The position numbers were made by a program, and so were the translations under genes. The notes beneath the pieces were generated by a model, which saw only the letters and a program-made list of their open reading frames with translations, made no database searches and was not told the DNA's origin. A stretch of 64,000 bases of DNA from Punica granatum (taxonomy: Eukaryota; Streptophyta; Magnoliopsida; Myrtales; Lythraceae), in assembly GCF_007655135.1 (NCBI RefSeq), contig NC_045128.1, positions 37,046,811 through 37,110,810 on the forward strand, written 5' to 3'. Shown here piece after piece: positions 32,801 through 48,237 of the stretch (its first letter is position 1; each line of letters begins with the position of its first letter).

Positions 32801-34635
32801 CTAATGAGGGACCCGCACAGCCGAGGGTTGCCGGCAAAGGAAGATGCGTTGAAGAAAGCGAATTGCCCCGACTCCGGAAGTTTGCCTGAGAGATCGTTGA
32901 AGGAGAAATCAACAGTCGTGAGGCTCTTCATGGTACCGATTGACTTGGGCACCGTCTCGTTGAGATGGTTTCTGGACACATTCAAGTAATTCAAGATACG
33001 AATGTTCGAGATTTCGGATGGGATTGACCCGGAGAGATTGTTCTGGCTCAAGTCGAGGAACGTAAGATGGTCGCAGTTTCCGATCTCAGGTGGAATCTCA
33101 CCTGAGAGCGAGCTCTGACTAAGATCGATCTTTAGCACCTGGTGGAGCTCCCCTAGAGATGGCGGGATTGGACCCGAGAATTGGTTGCCACTCAAGAGAA
33201 GGATTTGGAGGGAAGAGAAGTTCGATAGAGAAGATGGTAAAGGACCGGAGAGCTGATTGTTAGCCAGATTGAGCTGACCCAGATTGATGGGCTTGAACGT
33301 CGAATTGGTATTCTCGGACACTGTCCCCGAGAGGTAATTGTTGTGCAGCTCCATGAGTTTCAGCTGAGGAAGGTAGATGAAGCCACCAGGAATGGTCCCA
33401 TTTAAGTAGTTCTGCCCCAGCCTCACACGAACTAGACTCGTGCACTTCCCGAGCTCTTCGGGGATCTGTCCGAACAGGAAATTCTTGAGCAATATGAGTA
33501 TCTCAAGCTGGTTTTGTAAGCATAGATCAGGGGGAATCGTCCCAGTGAGCTTGTTCGATGACAAGTCGAACAGCTGAATCCTCCCATTCTGCCCGAGGTT
33601 CCTAGGAATCTCACCCGTGAAGTTGTTCATCCACAGGGCTAGAGTTTCCAGGCTCGGGAGATCTGCAATAAACTCAGGGATCGATCCATGTAACCGGTTC
33701 ATGAAAAGGTTGAAGAGCTTGAGCCTCTTGAGGTTCACGAACTCGAGCGGGATTTCTCCAGTCAGCGCATTATTGGAAAGGTCCAAGTTCACCAAGCTCG
33801 TCAAGTTGCCGAGCTGCTTTGGGATTGCTCCAGAAAGGCGGTTGATATGCAGGTAGAGCGTGTCAAGGGCTCTCAGGTTCCCCAGCTCATGCGGGATTGG
33901 CCCGTCCAAGTCACAGGACGAGAGGTCCATGTGGACAAGATTAACCAATTTCCCGAACTCCTTCGGAATCCCACCATCGAAGACGTTGTAATAGCCCAAG
34001 TAGATCTCTCGAAGGTTCGTCAAGTTTCCCAATTCCCCTGGGATTTTCCCCCGGAGGTCGTTACCTGCAAGAGAAAGGTACTCCAAGCCCACCAGATTCC
34101 CGTAGCTTTCCGGGATTTCCCCATAGAAGTAATTTCCCCCGAGGTTCAAGAGCCTGAGGCCACTCAAACCGAGGACCCCAGTTGGAAGGGCAGCCGTGAA
34201 GTTGTTGTTATAAGCATCGAACACCTCCAAGCTCGGGATGCTCGAGTAGTTCCAATCCAAATCACCACTGAACTGATTGTTTGAGATGTTCAGAAACCGA
34301 AGACTGACCAGATTCTCAATCCTGATCGTGCCAGTGAAGTTGTTGCCTGCAAGGGACAGCTCGACTAGATGGTCCAGTCTCAATACCAGCGGTGACACAG
34401 AACCATAGAGATTCAAGTCCGTCAAGTCGAGTGAGATGACCCGACCCTTCAAGCACCGAACCCCGGCCCACAAACAGACCGAGCTCGGATTGGAGGTGTT
34501 CCAGCTGATTAAAGCGGGTTCCGGGAACTGGAATCCTTGTCTCAGTGCAACCAAGGCATCGAAGTCGCTCACTGGAGAAGACAAGCAAGGCGGACTCAGA
34601 AGAAAATAAATCGCAAGGACGATGAAGGGTAACAT
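29868..34635 (-). CDS. BAM3: BAM3-like CLE-receptor LRR kinase
   Basis: Two exons, complement(join(29868..30313, 32067..34635)), 1004 aa. It is a CLAVATA1-clade leucine-rich-repeat receptor kinase of the plasma membrane. Arabidopsis BAM3 perceives CLE45 and restrains root protophloem differentiation. Signal peptide at residues 1–20 ([20 protein letters not shown]), LRR cap with a C-W-x-G-V-x-C type motif, about 20 LRRs (e.g. [33 protein letters not shown]), and one TM near 630–652. The kinase domain runs from about 680, with [11 protein letters not shown], the IAVKK lysine, VHRDVKSNN (an RD kinase), ADFGLAK and SYGYIAPEYAYTLR. The APE Glu codon is split by the intron (G|AG). LRR spacing and kinase motifs show no lesion. 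The C-tail after the kinase is Ser/Gln-rich. The match to BAM3 over BAM1/2 rests on whole-length resemblance, not a tree. Confidence 0.93.
30724..31021. mobile_element. Foldback MITE in the BAM3 intron
   Basis: 298 bp. The left end GAGTAGATTATCACTGTCGC is mirrored by GAGTAGATTATCATTGTCGC on the other strand at the right end. Similarity continues inward for roughly 120 bp per arm, so nearly the whole element folds back on itself. T-rich flanks on both sides hide the target duplication. No coding content. Confidence 0.85.
31641..31701. repeat. Fragment of the TTAACTCT..CAAACACA MITE-like family in the BAM3 intron
   Basis: ACAATCATTACAAATTAATT, then AAAATCAAAACTTAACTCT and AAATTCAAACACATTCTTAG, closely matches the right arm of elements in the HSP70 intron (about 63190–63260) and the end near 57.43 kb. 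Only one arm is recognised here. Confidence 0.55.
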
Positions 34636-37600
34636 GCTAAACCTTCAAGAGAGTGTCTTTTGGATGGAATACTGATAGGAAACGCTAGGATGGAAGGCGA
34701 GAGGATTTAAGCACACGGGTAAAAGCGGGTTTCAATTTTCCGGGAAAGGGGAGGAAAGCAAAGGGAATCTGAGAAGCTTGATGAAGCATCTTTCACATTT
34801 CATGTAAAGAGACTTCATATACAAGGAAGGAAGAAGATGAGCATCCCCTTTTGCCTTTATTTTGATCTCTTTGGGTATGATTTTGAAGAGAAGAGGTGGG
34901 AGAGACTGAGCTTGGAAATGGCCTTATTCTTCCATTGTTATATGTCTGAGAGCCCCTCTCTGTCCTTCCTGAGCCTAAAGGCAAAGCATGAGAAGAGAAA
35001 GAAAGAAAGGGAAAAAAGAAGAAGTTCTAACGTGAAAAAAAAAAAGGAAAAAGAAAAAAAAGAAAAAAGAAAAAAGAAAAAGGGGAGCTGCCTATAACAT
35101 AACAGAAATATAAAGTTCTGATAAGGAGGGAATGAAAAGCAAAAATGCCCATTTAGCTTTAATCAACAGGGGCTCTTTATTGCTTTGAACAAAAGATGGA
35201 TGGAGTTGCACTTTGATTCCTGTGAAATGGCAGATCTGTCCTCATACTTTTGCTAAAATGGCTTCAGTTTTTTTTTGAAGAAAGATCACGGCGTGCTCAT
35301 CAGTCTATTTAGCTAGTTAACCATGACCATGAGATGTTTCCGTTTAATATCTTTATTAGTTAATTTTTAGGAGACGAGTTTTCCAAAATAGGGGAGGAGA
35401 AATCCATCAACTCGCGGAGAATCCCATTCGCTGTGCCTTTAGGAATTCTTTTAACTCAAAACTTCCATGATTATCGACAAATAAAACTGCATACAAAAGC
35501 CTATATGAGCCCACAAGTCACGGTCAGTTCTTTTGTACAGAATCAATCATATATCTCACTCGCATGTACGGTTTCGAACAAAAGGCTAGATATATATGAT
35601 GAAGGAATTGTGAATCATTCAATGGACTTGAAACAGTTATAATAAGAGAACAAAATTAATTGGGGTTGACATGAAAATATTGGAGTGTTGTATGCATGGT
35701 TATATTTGTATGCTTATATGCACCACTCTTTGGCAGAAAGCAACGAAGGGACCAGTGAATGAGAGTTCTGCAACAGAGGGCAGACAGTGTAGCTGCCAAA
35801 GGAAGGAAGAGATGATGGTTAATTATTAATAAATCATTACAATGTGATGAGTGATCAATATATATATACATATAATTCTTCCCGAAAAATATATGTGTAT
35901 TTTTTTCTGGTGCAGAAGGTATCAAAGGCCTGCATGCATTGAATAAAAAGGCTTTTTATTTTATTTTACTTTTTTATTTTTTTGCATTTTTTGCTTCCAC
36001 TTTAGTTCTTCTTCTTCTTCTTCTTCTTCAGCATCAGCAGCTTCTTTGCCTTGCCCCTACTGCACTGAGGGACCAACTCTAATCTATATGGGAGGGATGG
36101 ATGGAGAGCTTTCGCAAAAGATGGAGAGGGAATAGTCTTAAAGAGAGTGCTCAAAAAAAAAAAAAAAAGTAAAAAGCAGAAGGCATAATTTGCTTTCTTT
36201 CATCCATCCCACTTCACAAAATATAAATAAATTAAATCACATGGAAAAGAGTGCTCTTTCTTTCTTTTTTTTCTTTGGATGATGAAAAGAGTGCTCATAT
36301 TTTTCTGCCATATCACTAACTAGAACTCCCTAGGAGTAAACCTGATCTTAACCTCCCCCGATTGATCCTCGTGCGATCCGGCAATCTCAGTATGGAGGGT
36401 CAGTGTACAGAAGTTTAGCTAAATTCTAGTAGCTTTGGGCTCAAGGAGGTTCAACAAGCACACTAATGCCTTAATTGGATCTATTTTGGCCAAAGAGGCG
36501 AAGATCGATAAGCGGACACATATTCTTCTCTTTTGGGGGGAAGGACCACAGTAGTAGGTTCCAAGCAATTGAGCAAGGGCTGGAAAAAAATCAACCTAAC
36601 CTTTGTGCTCGACTTGCCGGATATCCTACGTATCATGTTTAGATCTGAAAGGCATGTATCTAGTAATTCAATCCAAAATTAACAGAGTTTTTTTTTTTTG
36701 AAGGGGGGTGTTAAGTTTAGACTGTTTAGGGTGGTTTGGATGTGCTTTTTGTTGACAGAGGACTACCTGGAAAATGGGATGGTGATATGGTCGGACACAT
36801 ATGACAAGTCCCTATCTCACCATATGCATAGTGGCCAGGTCTGCCCTTTTGAAGGGTCACTGTCTCTTTCCTTGTGGGGATAACAAAAACACCTCCATTT
36901 TGAGCTCACTCCCATGACATGAAATTTTAATTGGGTCTAAATCAAGGATTCAAGGGTCAATGAAAAATTAATAAAATTCAATACATTCCACGATCATGAA
37001 AAAAAAATCAGTTTATTTAGAGGATCTTTCTTTCTCAAGATAGCTTTTTCCAATAATTTATTTGATATTTTCATGAATTGTTTGTTGTATTTATAATATA
37101 ATAATGAATTATAATCATTATGATCGAGCCGTTGAAGCCATTCAACACGAGTAAAGATTATCAGCAAAAAATAACTAATGTTTATAATTAGTATGCACAT
37201 CCAAAAACGTGCATACAATATATAGGTACAAATATATATAATTAGTATGCCACAACAGGACGCATAACTAAAAATCTATCACTCGATGTCACGTATATAC
37301 GTTATAAGCTAGCTGCAAAATCGACAGAATATCGAAAGTGACAGGACTTGCATTGCTTAGATTTGCAAATAATAAGATGATGGCGGAAGAAAACAGCCAA
37401 TCGTGCATTGATTTTCATCTTCCATATATATGCACGCATGCATGTCCCTCCAGCAGCTTAAGTCTAAAAAACTTTATGTGTGCATGTATATTGCCTTACA
37501 CGGCCAATGGTGTCAATGGTCTTATACATATGGCGTCAGAAAAAAGGTAATTATTATTAATAGGTATATTTCTGGGGGAAAAAAAACCCTCCTACCCCAC

Positions 37601-40600
37601 CTCCCCCCCTCCCCCAAAAAAAAAAAAAGAAACCATATATATGTATAATTTTCATAAAAGAATTATTCAAGAGTGACAAGGGACCATAAAAACCATAACG
37701 GGGGGCAAGTGAAGAGGAGAGGACAGCTCGCACCATTATTAATATACTTTTCATTGGATGAATATGAATTGACAGAGTTCATGTTGTAGGGTACTATCCT
37801 TTTTGGGTTTACATGTTGTATTGGATACTGCACATACACGTGATTGAGTGGTCTCTCTTGGATCGATTTTTTTTTTTCTGATTGAAAAATTTATGAAACA
37901 GATTATTCTCGCAATTCCAAAAAGGATTATTTTAGATTATTTTCCCTCCTAACAAATATTAATTAAATATTTAACGTTAGGTGACATGACATTATTACGT
38001 TGATGCGTGGTGTAATGAACAAACTAGAGATTCATTCAGATGAGATTCATATCATTATCGAGGTCACGCTCATGTCTTTTATGTGAATTTGCACGTATTT
38101 TATATGCAGTCTTCAACTGACCGAATATTTTCAGGGACTGAAATATGAATGATCAGCGAGTTGGTAAGAATATTTTTATGAATGGTACTAATCCTGCATG
38201 GTCTATATTCAATATGTAGGCTAGTCGACTTACCGTGATTTGAGACATCATATGATACCTCTCAGAAAAGGGCACGTTATAAATGCATCCCTCCCTGAAA
38301 ATGCTGAAGCTGTGATATACAACATCAGCTGCAGCTGGTCAGAACTTAATCATATACCAAATTCATCATGCTTTTCTTTTTCAGAAATCAAGTTTTTAAT
38401 TATTCGAACTCTTATGCTTATACTTCATAAATTAGGTATATGCAATCTCTGGTAAAGGAGAATGCGCGATCCAAATCTAAATTAAAGAGATTTTGGTTTC
38501 GATTGTTTTGAGTATATATAAAGTTGTTTATAATTCGAAGATTAATTTTCTTCATATATATGTGTGGGTAACATGCTGTTATATATATATATATATATAT
38601 ATATATCATACCAGGGAGATGTGCACTCATCTTTCAGTGAGCAGTCAGAGGGGTCGCTTTTGTTGAGGAGTTTGTGCGCACTAAGCCGCAGCAAATCACT
38701 TTAATCGCTAGTCTTCTTCCTATAGATAGTATAGACCCCAATTCTTCTTTTTCACGAAGCCCACTTCACTCCAATGTCATCATACCATCACAATTTTAAT
38801 TCAGATATCCATAGTAATTTTTTTTTTCTAACTACATATTAAAGAGGTCTATAAAGCCTAAAAGAGGGTAAAGAAAGGAAATTAATGGACACTGCGAGTC
38901 CAACTAATAAGAATTAAAATGCTCAACATCTCTTGATTTCAAGTCAAATGCGATATCATTGCATCAAATTCTCTTTGTCAAATACGCATATTTCTTTTTG
39001 GTTGAAACACAATCAAATATCCACATTTTTCTATGTATCGATCTGCACCATCTTTGGTATTCGGAAACTCAATCAGTCGTAACTAATCCGGGTTTGTGTC
39101 GAGTCGGTCAGTAGAGATAAAACTCGCACAATCATAAATTCTCTCCATTTATAAGACTTAAATTCGAAATCTTTTTTAAAGGGAACAAGTGTGGAACTAC
39201 CTAGACCAATCCATGTGGTTGGTCAAACAACCATGTCTTAATTATATCATTTCAAATTATTGTGATATATATATATATATATTTATATATATTCGGTAGG
39301 CTATTGTGATATACATTAATTTGCTTTAATACCAACATGTTGGGTCTGGATATTTCACATCAAAATTCTCGAAACCTGAATTCAAGTTTTCCCCAAATTC
39401 AAGAGAGATGCGTACATGGCTGGTAGTCACTCTCGACGTGCACAATATACCTAGTAAACGTATATTGAGATAGAGAACCATTATTATATATTGCACTAGT
39501 CATATTTGCAAAAGAAGATGTGATTTTAAATTTCATTTTCACACATCTTATCGAGAGGGATTGTTTTTCCGACTGGCCGGCGATGCGAATCTCGAGCATG
39601 TACTTAATAAGAGGTTGCAGCAGCCCTCATGAATAGTTACTTCATTGATTGAGATAGAACATGAGAAAAATTCAAAGGGCCTCAATTTGGATCATCAACT
39701 CTCTCTTTTTTGCCCCCCTCTTTATTGCTTTGATGTAAAGAATCGATGCAATATCGAGAGTGGACCATATATACACTGATGACACCTTCCAAAGGCAGCC
39801 CTCTGTCTATCTCTCTTTCAGCTAATAAAGCTCGTTGCTTTGGGCCCCATCTCAAATATTTTCGACCAAGAACTTAAATTTTACTTGGCACAAATAAGAT
39901 ATTATGAGCCGATCGAGCCCTAGATAGTCAAAAAAGAACAATCATGAACAACGTAGCCCTCTCGTATCTTTCTCCCATTCACACGGCTACTTATCTTAAT
40001 CCATCATCATTAGGCTCCTTCATCAAGTATTAAATGCACAATTATTTCGTCTCGTTTGATGTTCTTGATTAGCCATAAATATAGCATACATAAAAGGATC
40101 ACTACTGAAAGACGGGAACTGAACTAGCCTTTCCGTATCCATACACGTGCATATAAAGGTTTCAGTAGCTTGAGATAGAATGGGATCAGACATACGGTAA
40201 TCGAGTTACGTACTAAAAGCTATAGGACGTCTGGTCGAATGTTGATAGAAGCGAAACAGATGAACCTTCAGTAGATCAGCTGGTTAGCTAGGGTTTCTGC
40301 TGAGAACTGATCAGAAGCCCCAGCTAGCTGGTAGTACGCAAGTAAACATATACATGAGAGGGGGGGACCGGCCGGGGCCGAGAAGAGGGATGTGTACATA
40401 ATGATTGCAAGTGTCCCAATTTATAATTATACATGGGATTGACTTCGGTTGTGTCTGTGTGGGGTTCCTAAACAACCATGCACTGGTGGAAATCCAAGTC
40501 ATTAACTTGTCAACTCCTCTGTCTTTTCCATGTCGATACAACACATGCATATATCATTGTGTCCATATACGTATACACCATTGCCTCTTTCATTTGTCTT

Positions 40601-41880
40601 CCCCATCTTCATGTATCTCGGTGTGTATATATACACTACACACACACAAACGTATACATATATGACTCCATGAACAGTGTCCTATTCTACTTGTACTCAA
40701 ATCGATGAGTTTGCTAGTAATGCTTTCCGTTATTATGCTTTCAAAATGTGGAAGGCAGATGCATTAATCTCGGTATCAAAATCAACTTAGTTAATTTCCA
40801 CGGTATCTAACTTGGCAATTTTGTTCGATATGTACCGTATATTTATAAAGCATAGAATTATGAACCTCTTGAAAATATCTGAACCACAGCTTCAAAGTTT
40901 ATGGCCCATATGTATGTGCTAGCTAGGATTTCCTTTTTTTTTTTTTTTTTTTGGGAACGACTAGCTAGGATTGGAATGGGGAAATATGGAGGCACACGTG
41001 GAATTACTCAAGAAATGATGTCAGTTTTACTTGGCATCAATTATTTGCCCCCGTGGAAGCAAATTCCACTAAACTACTTTTGTGAGTATTGGCTATTTAA
41101 GAATTTAAAGAGCAAATCTTGACATGGTCAATGGGCTCGAACTTGAGATTTGCTCTAATTATTAATGTGGCTAGCAAATGATGATGCTTCTTTATTAGCA
41201 TAATATGGGTCCGTGATTCATTATATATTAAGATCGATCAATCTATAGATTGAGAGTGGGTTTTCGTCGTATTATATTATGATTTCAGTGTGAAATTGAC
41301 GCGTTGATTTGATTGGAAAATTTTATTAGTGAAAAGCTTACTAGAACTTGCAAGAAGAAAGTGCCCACAAATCACAATGAAGGCAAGGAGATATCATCTT
41401 CACTTGTCAGTAATACTTATCCACCCGGTAATAATAATTCGAGTATTGTGATCATATATAAAAATATAATTTCAGGCAAGAGTTAGGGCAATAGCGCACT
41501 ATCTCCGCTCGTAACCATGATATCAAGAGGTCATATGGATCGATTGGCTTTGTCATGAAAGATGAATGTTGAAATTGTTAGATATAAGCTTATTTGGAAG
41601 GGAAATGAATTCTTTACGAGAAGATTCGTGTACATTGGCGTACATAATATATGGGGAAACGAACTGATCGAAGAGAAAAGAAATGGCAACTATGAATCAA
41701 AATAGTTTACACAGAGTGTCGAATCTGAAGATATTTCATGGAACATGTTGAGAAAGATGTGAAACTTTCAAGATGATCATATAAGATTGTCCAAAAAGGT
41801 TAAACTTATATTAAATAACTAAACATTTTATTAATTAATACTTAATAAAATACCCAAACACATGAGATGCAAGTGAAATT
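34636..41880. other. Gene-poor stretch upstream of BAM3
   Basis: About 7.2 kb with no gene I can support on either strand. The first 1–2 kb is the BAM3 promoter side, with a purine-rich run at 34990–35090. Microsatellites: CTT at about 36007–36030, TA at about 38580–38606 and 39263–39290. Long A or T runs occur at 36151–36166, 37615–37629 and 40930–40951. Short open frames here are AT-rich, unspliced and match nothing known. No miRNA I know by sequence was found. Confidence 0.5.
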
Positions 41881-42828
41881 CAATGTTGGCGAGAGGGATG
41901 GCAGCAGGATTAACTTCTGGAATGATTGTTAGTGTGGTGATCAGTCTCTGGGGATCCAATTTCCTTCTTTGTTTCAGATTTCTATGAATAAGGAGGTCAA
42001 AATCGGTGATATTTTCTGTTTCTCCCGTGGTGTTTGGAATCTATCTTCTAGCAGGAACTTCTATGGCTTCGAACTTCAGTCAGTTTCTTCCTTATTCTCC
42101 AAGATTTATTCAGATTTTAAGAGCAGCGAGGGACCAAATAACACGGAGTGAAAAGTGACGAAAAGCGGCGAATTTTCTGTTAAATCAGTTTATGACAAGC
42201 TAGTTAATTCAGGTAACCTCTTTTTTTCCTGTGGAGAATTATTTGGAGGAGTAAAGTACCTCCGATAATTGCTTTTTTTTGCCTGGTTGGCATGTCTTGG
42301 AAGGATTCTGACTTTAGATAACCTGAGAAAAAGAGGTTTCCACATCGTCAATTGGTGTTGCATGTGTACACTCGATGGAGAATCTGTTGATCATCTCTTA
42401 TTTCATTGCAACTTTACCTCTATCCTTTGAAGTAATATTTTGAAGGCCGCTGGTGTAAGTGCTTGCTTCCCGTAGAACATCCTTAAAAGCTGGAATTTCA
42501 TTTGTCCAAGGTATTTCTCACAAGATGCTGTGGAGTGTCATCTCTTTTTCATCGTTTGGACAATTTAGTCGAAGAGGAACCAAATGACTTTTGAGGACCT
42601 TGAGAATTCGGTCTCTACTCTGCTTCATGCCTTTACTTCAACTTGGTCTCAATGGGTTTTTTCTATTCACGGAATCTCCCCTTTATTATATGATTTGTAT
42701 ACTTAATTAGGGCTCGTGTTTTCTTCTTTTTCTTTGTTCTCTTCTTTCTTTCAACTCATTTATGATGAGACACTTTGCATACCGCCCGTGTACTTTGTTC
42801 TTCACTCGTAAACGAATTCTTATTATCC

Positions 42829-42860
<32 letters not shown>
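41880..42860 (+). mobile_element. LINE 3' end with degraded zf-RVT region
   Basis: Conceptual translation with frameshifts and stops gives the C-terminus of a plant L1-type ORF2: a G-x-G-S-R-I-N-F-W-N-D stretch, SLFQISMNKEVKIGDIF, FSRGVWNLSSSRNF and SSLFSKIYSDFKSSEGPN, then [14 protein letters not shown] and the zf-RVT-like [23 protein letters not shown] in pieces. A short 3' UTR ends in an AT microsatellite (about 42829–42856), as LINE tails often do. There is no reverse transcriptase upstream, so the copy is 5'-truncated and dead. Confidence 0.8.
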
Positions 42861-42862
<2 letters not shown>

Positions 42863-43920
42863 CTTAAGGCGCAAATCAGGATAAAAACTTCATCTTAGTG
42901 GTGATATATATGTCGTCAGTAAAGCAGTTTTAGCTCCATTCCCACACGTTGTAACTTGTAATCTGTGAAAGTATATAATTCTTATTGAACTTCTCAAATT
43001 CCTTGCAAACCTCCCTCTGACATTGAACCCATAAAATTAATTAAAAGATATAAAAGGGAGAGTCCACCAATTTTTATTATTATTAAAACCTCGTTATTTA
43101 CGAAACAATTTTGTCTCTACCTGTCTAAAAAGATTAACTACTGTTAAGCTGAGAGCATGATGAGATCTTGTCGAAAATCTAAACTAAGATTGTATCGGGA
43201 TACAGCGTAAGTATTAGTGGGTTCTTCATGCAGGGAAAAAAAAGCGTAATCTTTGCGCAAAAGAGAGATTCTTTCCCTTTCAATTATTTCAATTATTAAA
43301 CTTTGAAAAATGTTCAAATTCGTTTTACCCCACATCTCTCTGTCATAATTAAGTATACGAGATTTGAAAAAAAAAAAAAAGACGGTGCATAATAGCGACA
43401 AATGCTCTCACTTGATAATTTAAATATTTTATGTTCGATTCTCATCGTAAAATTATCTATACACTTTTTTAAGTATTTTATATTCTTGTATTAAACTCAT
43501 GAATCTCCGCAATAATGAATATATATAAATAGGATATTGACATTGACTTGTTCTGGACCCTTTTTTAGAATGGAAGCATAATACTCTCAGCAAAAATGAT
43601 GATGATGATCTTGGTGGTGATCATGACAATAATGATTATAATCATGAAGTTGATGCTGGCTTGAATATTACCTCCACATAGCAAAGTACATAGACTTTTG
43701 GTGACAAGTTAACCATTTTTCAACAGAAATGATAACTTGTTAGTTAAGTACAAAATAGAACGAAATGTGGCGAAAAGATAAATGAACACTGCAATACCGA
43801 TGCCCGCTCCTAGAATGAGGACGGTGTGGCAATCCGAACCGACCCAGCCGACAGACGCATGATAACTATACGGTCCCAAGTAACCGTGTTGTACCTAATG
43901 CACATGAAAGCATCAATGGC
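42861..43920. other. Intergenic spacer before RPL3
   Basis: AT-rich, with an A run at about 43367–43380 and a GTTCGATTC B-box-like motif at about 43433 followed by sequence typical of SINE tails. No A box is convincing, so no SINE is called. A short ATG/GAT-rich stretch lies at 43595–43650. Confidence 0.4.
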
Positions 43921-43974
43921 GAGGGACTATGTAGCTAGGTAGTCCCTCCTGTCATGCGAAGGGAAGTGCAGCCT

Positions 43975-44224
43975 AGCCCAAGATAGCATATCAGCCCAAC
44001 TCAGTCTTCCCGTCAGAAGCCCAATCACGGGCCGGCCCACAAGAAAAACCCAACTACTGTGGGCTCTGTTCATTTTGGGCCGTTGCAGACTTGTTCCGCA
44101 GACCTGCGCAGCCAACTGAAACCCTAATTTCGGGAATGAACGTCGGGAGTGAGATCCGACGGTCAGCGTCGAGCGACGGGAATCAATCTTAGCCATTGAA
44201 TCTCACGGCCAGCCACTATAAAAG
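43975..44224 (+). promoter_or_regulatory. RPL3 promoter: site II motifs, telo box, TATA
   Basis: Several GCCCA/TGGGCC site II-type motifs occur (about 43976, 43994, 44019, and TGGGCC at 44076–44081). The telo box AAACCCTAA is at 44119–44127 and TATAAAAG at 44217–44224. This combination is the known signature of plant ribosomal protein and translation gene promoters, giving growth-linked expression. Confidence 0.75.
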
Positions 44225-44249
44225 CACAAGCTCGCGGCTCGCTAGGGTT

Positions 44250-47276
<3,027 letters not shown>

Positions 47277-48079
47277 TTAGATTTAGATATGAAGAAAGCC
47301 CAAATGAGAGGAGAGAAGCATCTATTTATAGTTTACTAGTACCTTATGCTACTTTTTATGACATTTGACATGAAAATTTTGGCATCTTAGTTTGGTTCGA
47401 TCGTGATGGTTGAACTTTGTATCAGAGTTTGTCGAAATTTATGGGAATAACTATGTTTGCCATGTATCATTAGGCTGTGGTTGAAACCTCGAATTCATCC
47501 AAAATTGTAGTAACTTTTGAATCTGGTCATTCTAAACGCTAAAGAGAAAGACCATTTGCTTAATCTGAACATGGTTTAAGATTATTTACCACCCGAAGGT
47601 TTTGATCTCCCGCCTTCAAAGTGCTTGATTTTGGCCGAAAGGCAGAGACAAAAGCGAAGGCTAATGAAAGTAAAAAGGGATTGCTTGAGATGGATGGGGA
47701 GTAGGGTTTTTGACAGGGACAGGGGAAAGAGGGAGGTAAAAAAGAAAAAAAAAAAGAAGGAGAGAAATTCTGTTGTTGTTAGTATGCTTTAATTTTGTTC
47801 TTGCCAAATGGGTCCTATAAAACCTTCCCTCCTCCTTTAGAAAAATGTCTTATATGGAAAAGAGACATCATTGTCCTTTTGTAAATGTTACATTTGCACT
47901 AGGCATGTTCTGTTGCAATGTTGCTCAACTCAAGTTACCATTAGCATAAGTTAAAAAGTTTTTATCCTTCTTCCACTTTATTATGTACTGCAAATTGTGA
48001 ATTAGGTGGAGAAACATCTTATTTAGATGTGACTTTGGTCTTGATTTAGATGAAATTAATTCGATGGGAGTGACACTCT

Positions 48080-48127
<48 letters not shown>

Positions 48128-48206
48128 CTGCTTTGCTTCCATATGTTCCAAGACATTGTGATTACCTGGTTGACAAAAAGACCCTAATTCATGGCATTTC
48201 CAGCAG

Positions 48207-48237
<31 letters not shown>

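Noticed and set aside
31923..34284. Several plus-strand open frames opposite the BAM3 exon
   Set aside because: They are antisense shadows of a GC-rich LRR/kinase exon and resemble no protein.
40311..40665. Possible short genes near 40.4 kb
   Set aside because: The frames overlap on both strands and contain CATATA/CACA low-complexity sequence; no start or splice context.
43385..43500. Possible SINE with a B box GTTCGATTC
   Set aside because: No convincing A box, no clear ends and no target duplication.
34636..43920. Conserved miRNA precursor
   Set aside because: I looked for common plant miRNA sequences (miR156–172, 319, 390–399, 408) by eye and recognised none; a computed hairpin search would be needed to exclude others.
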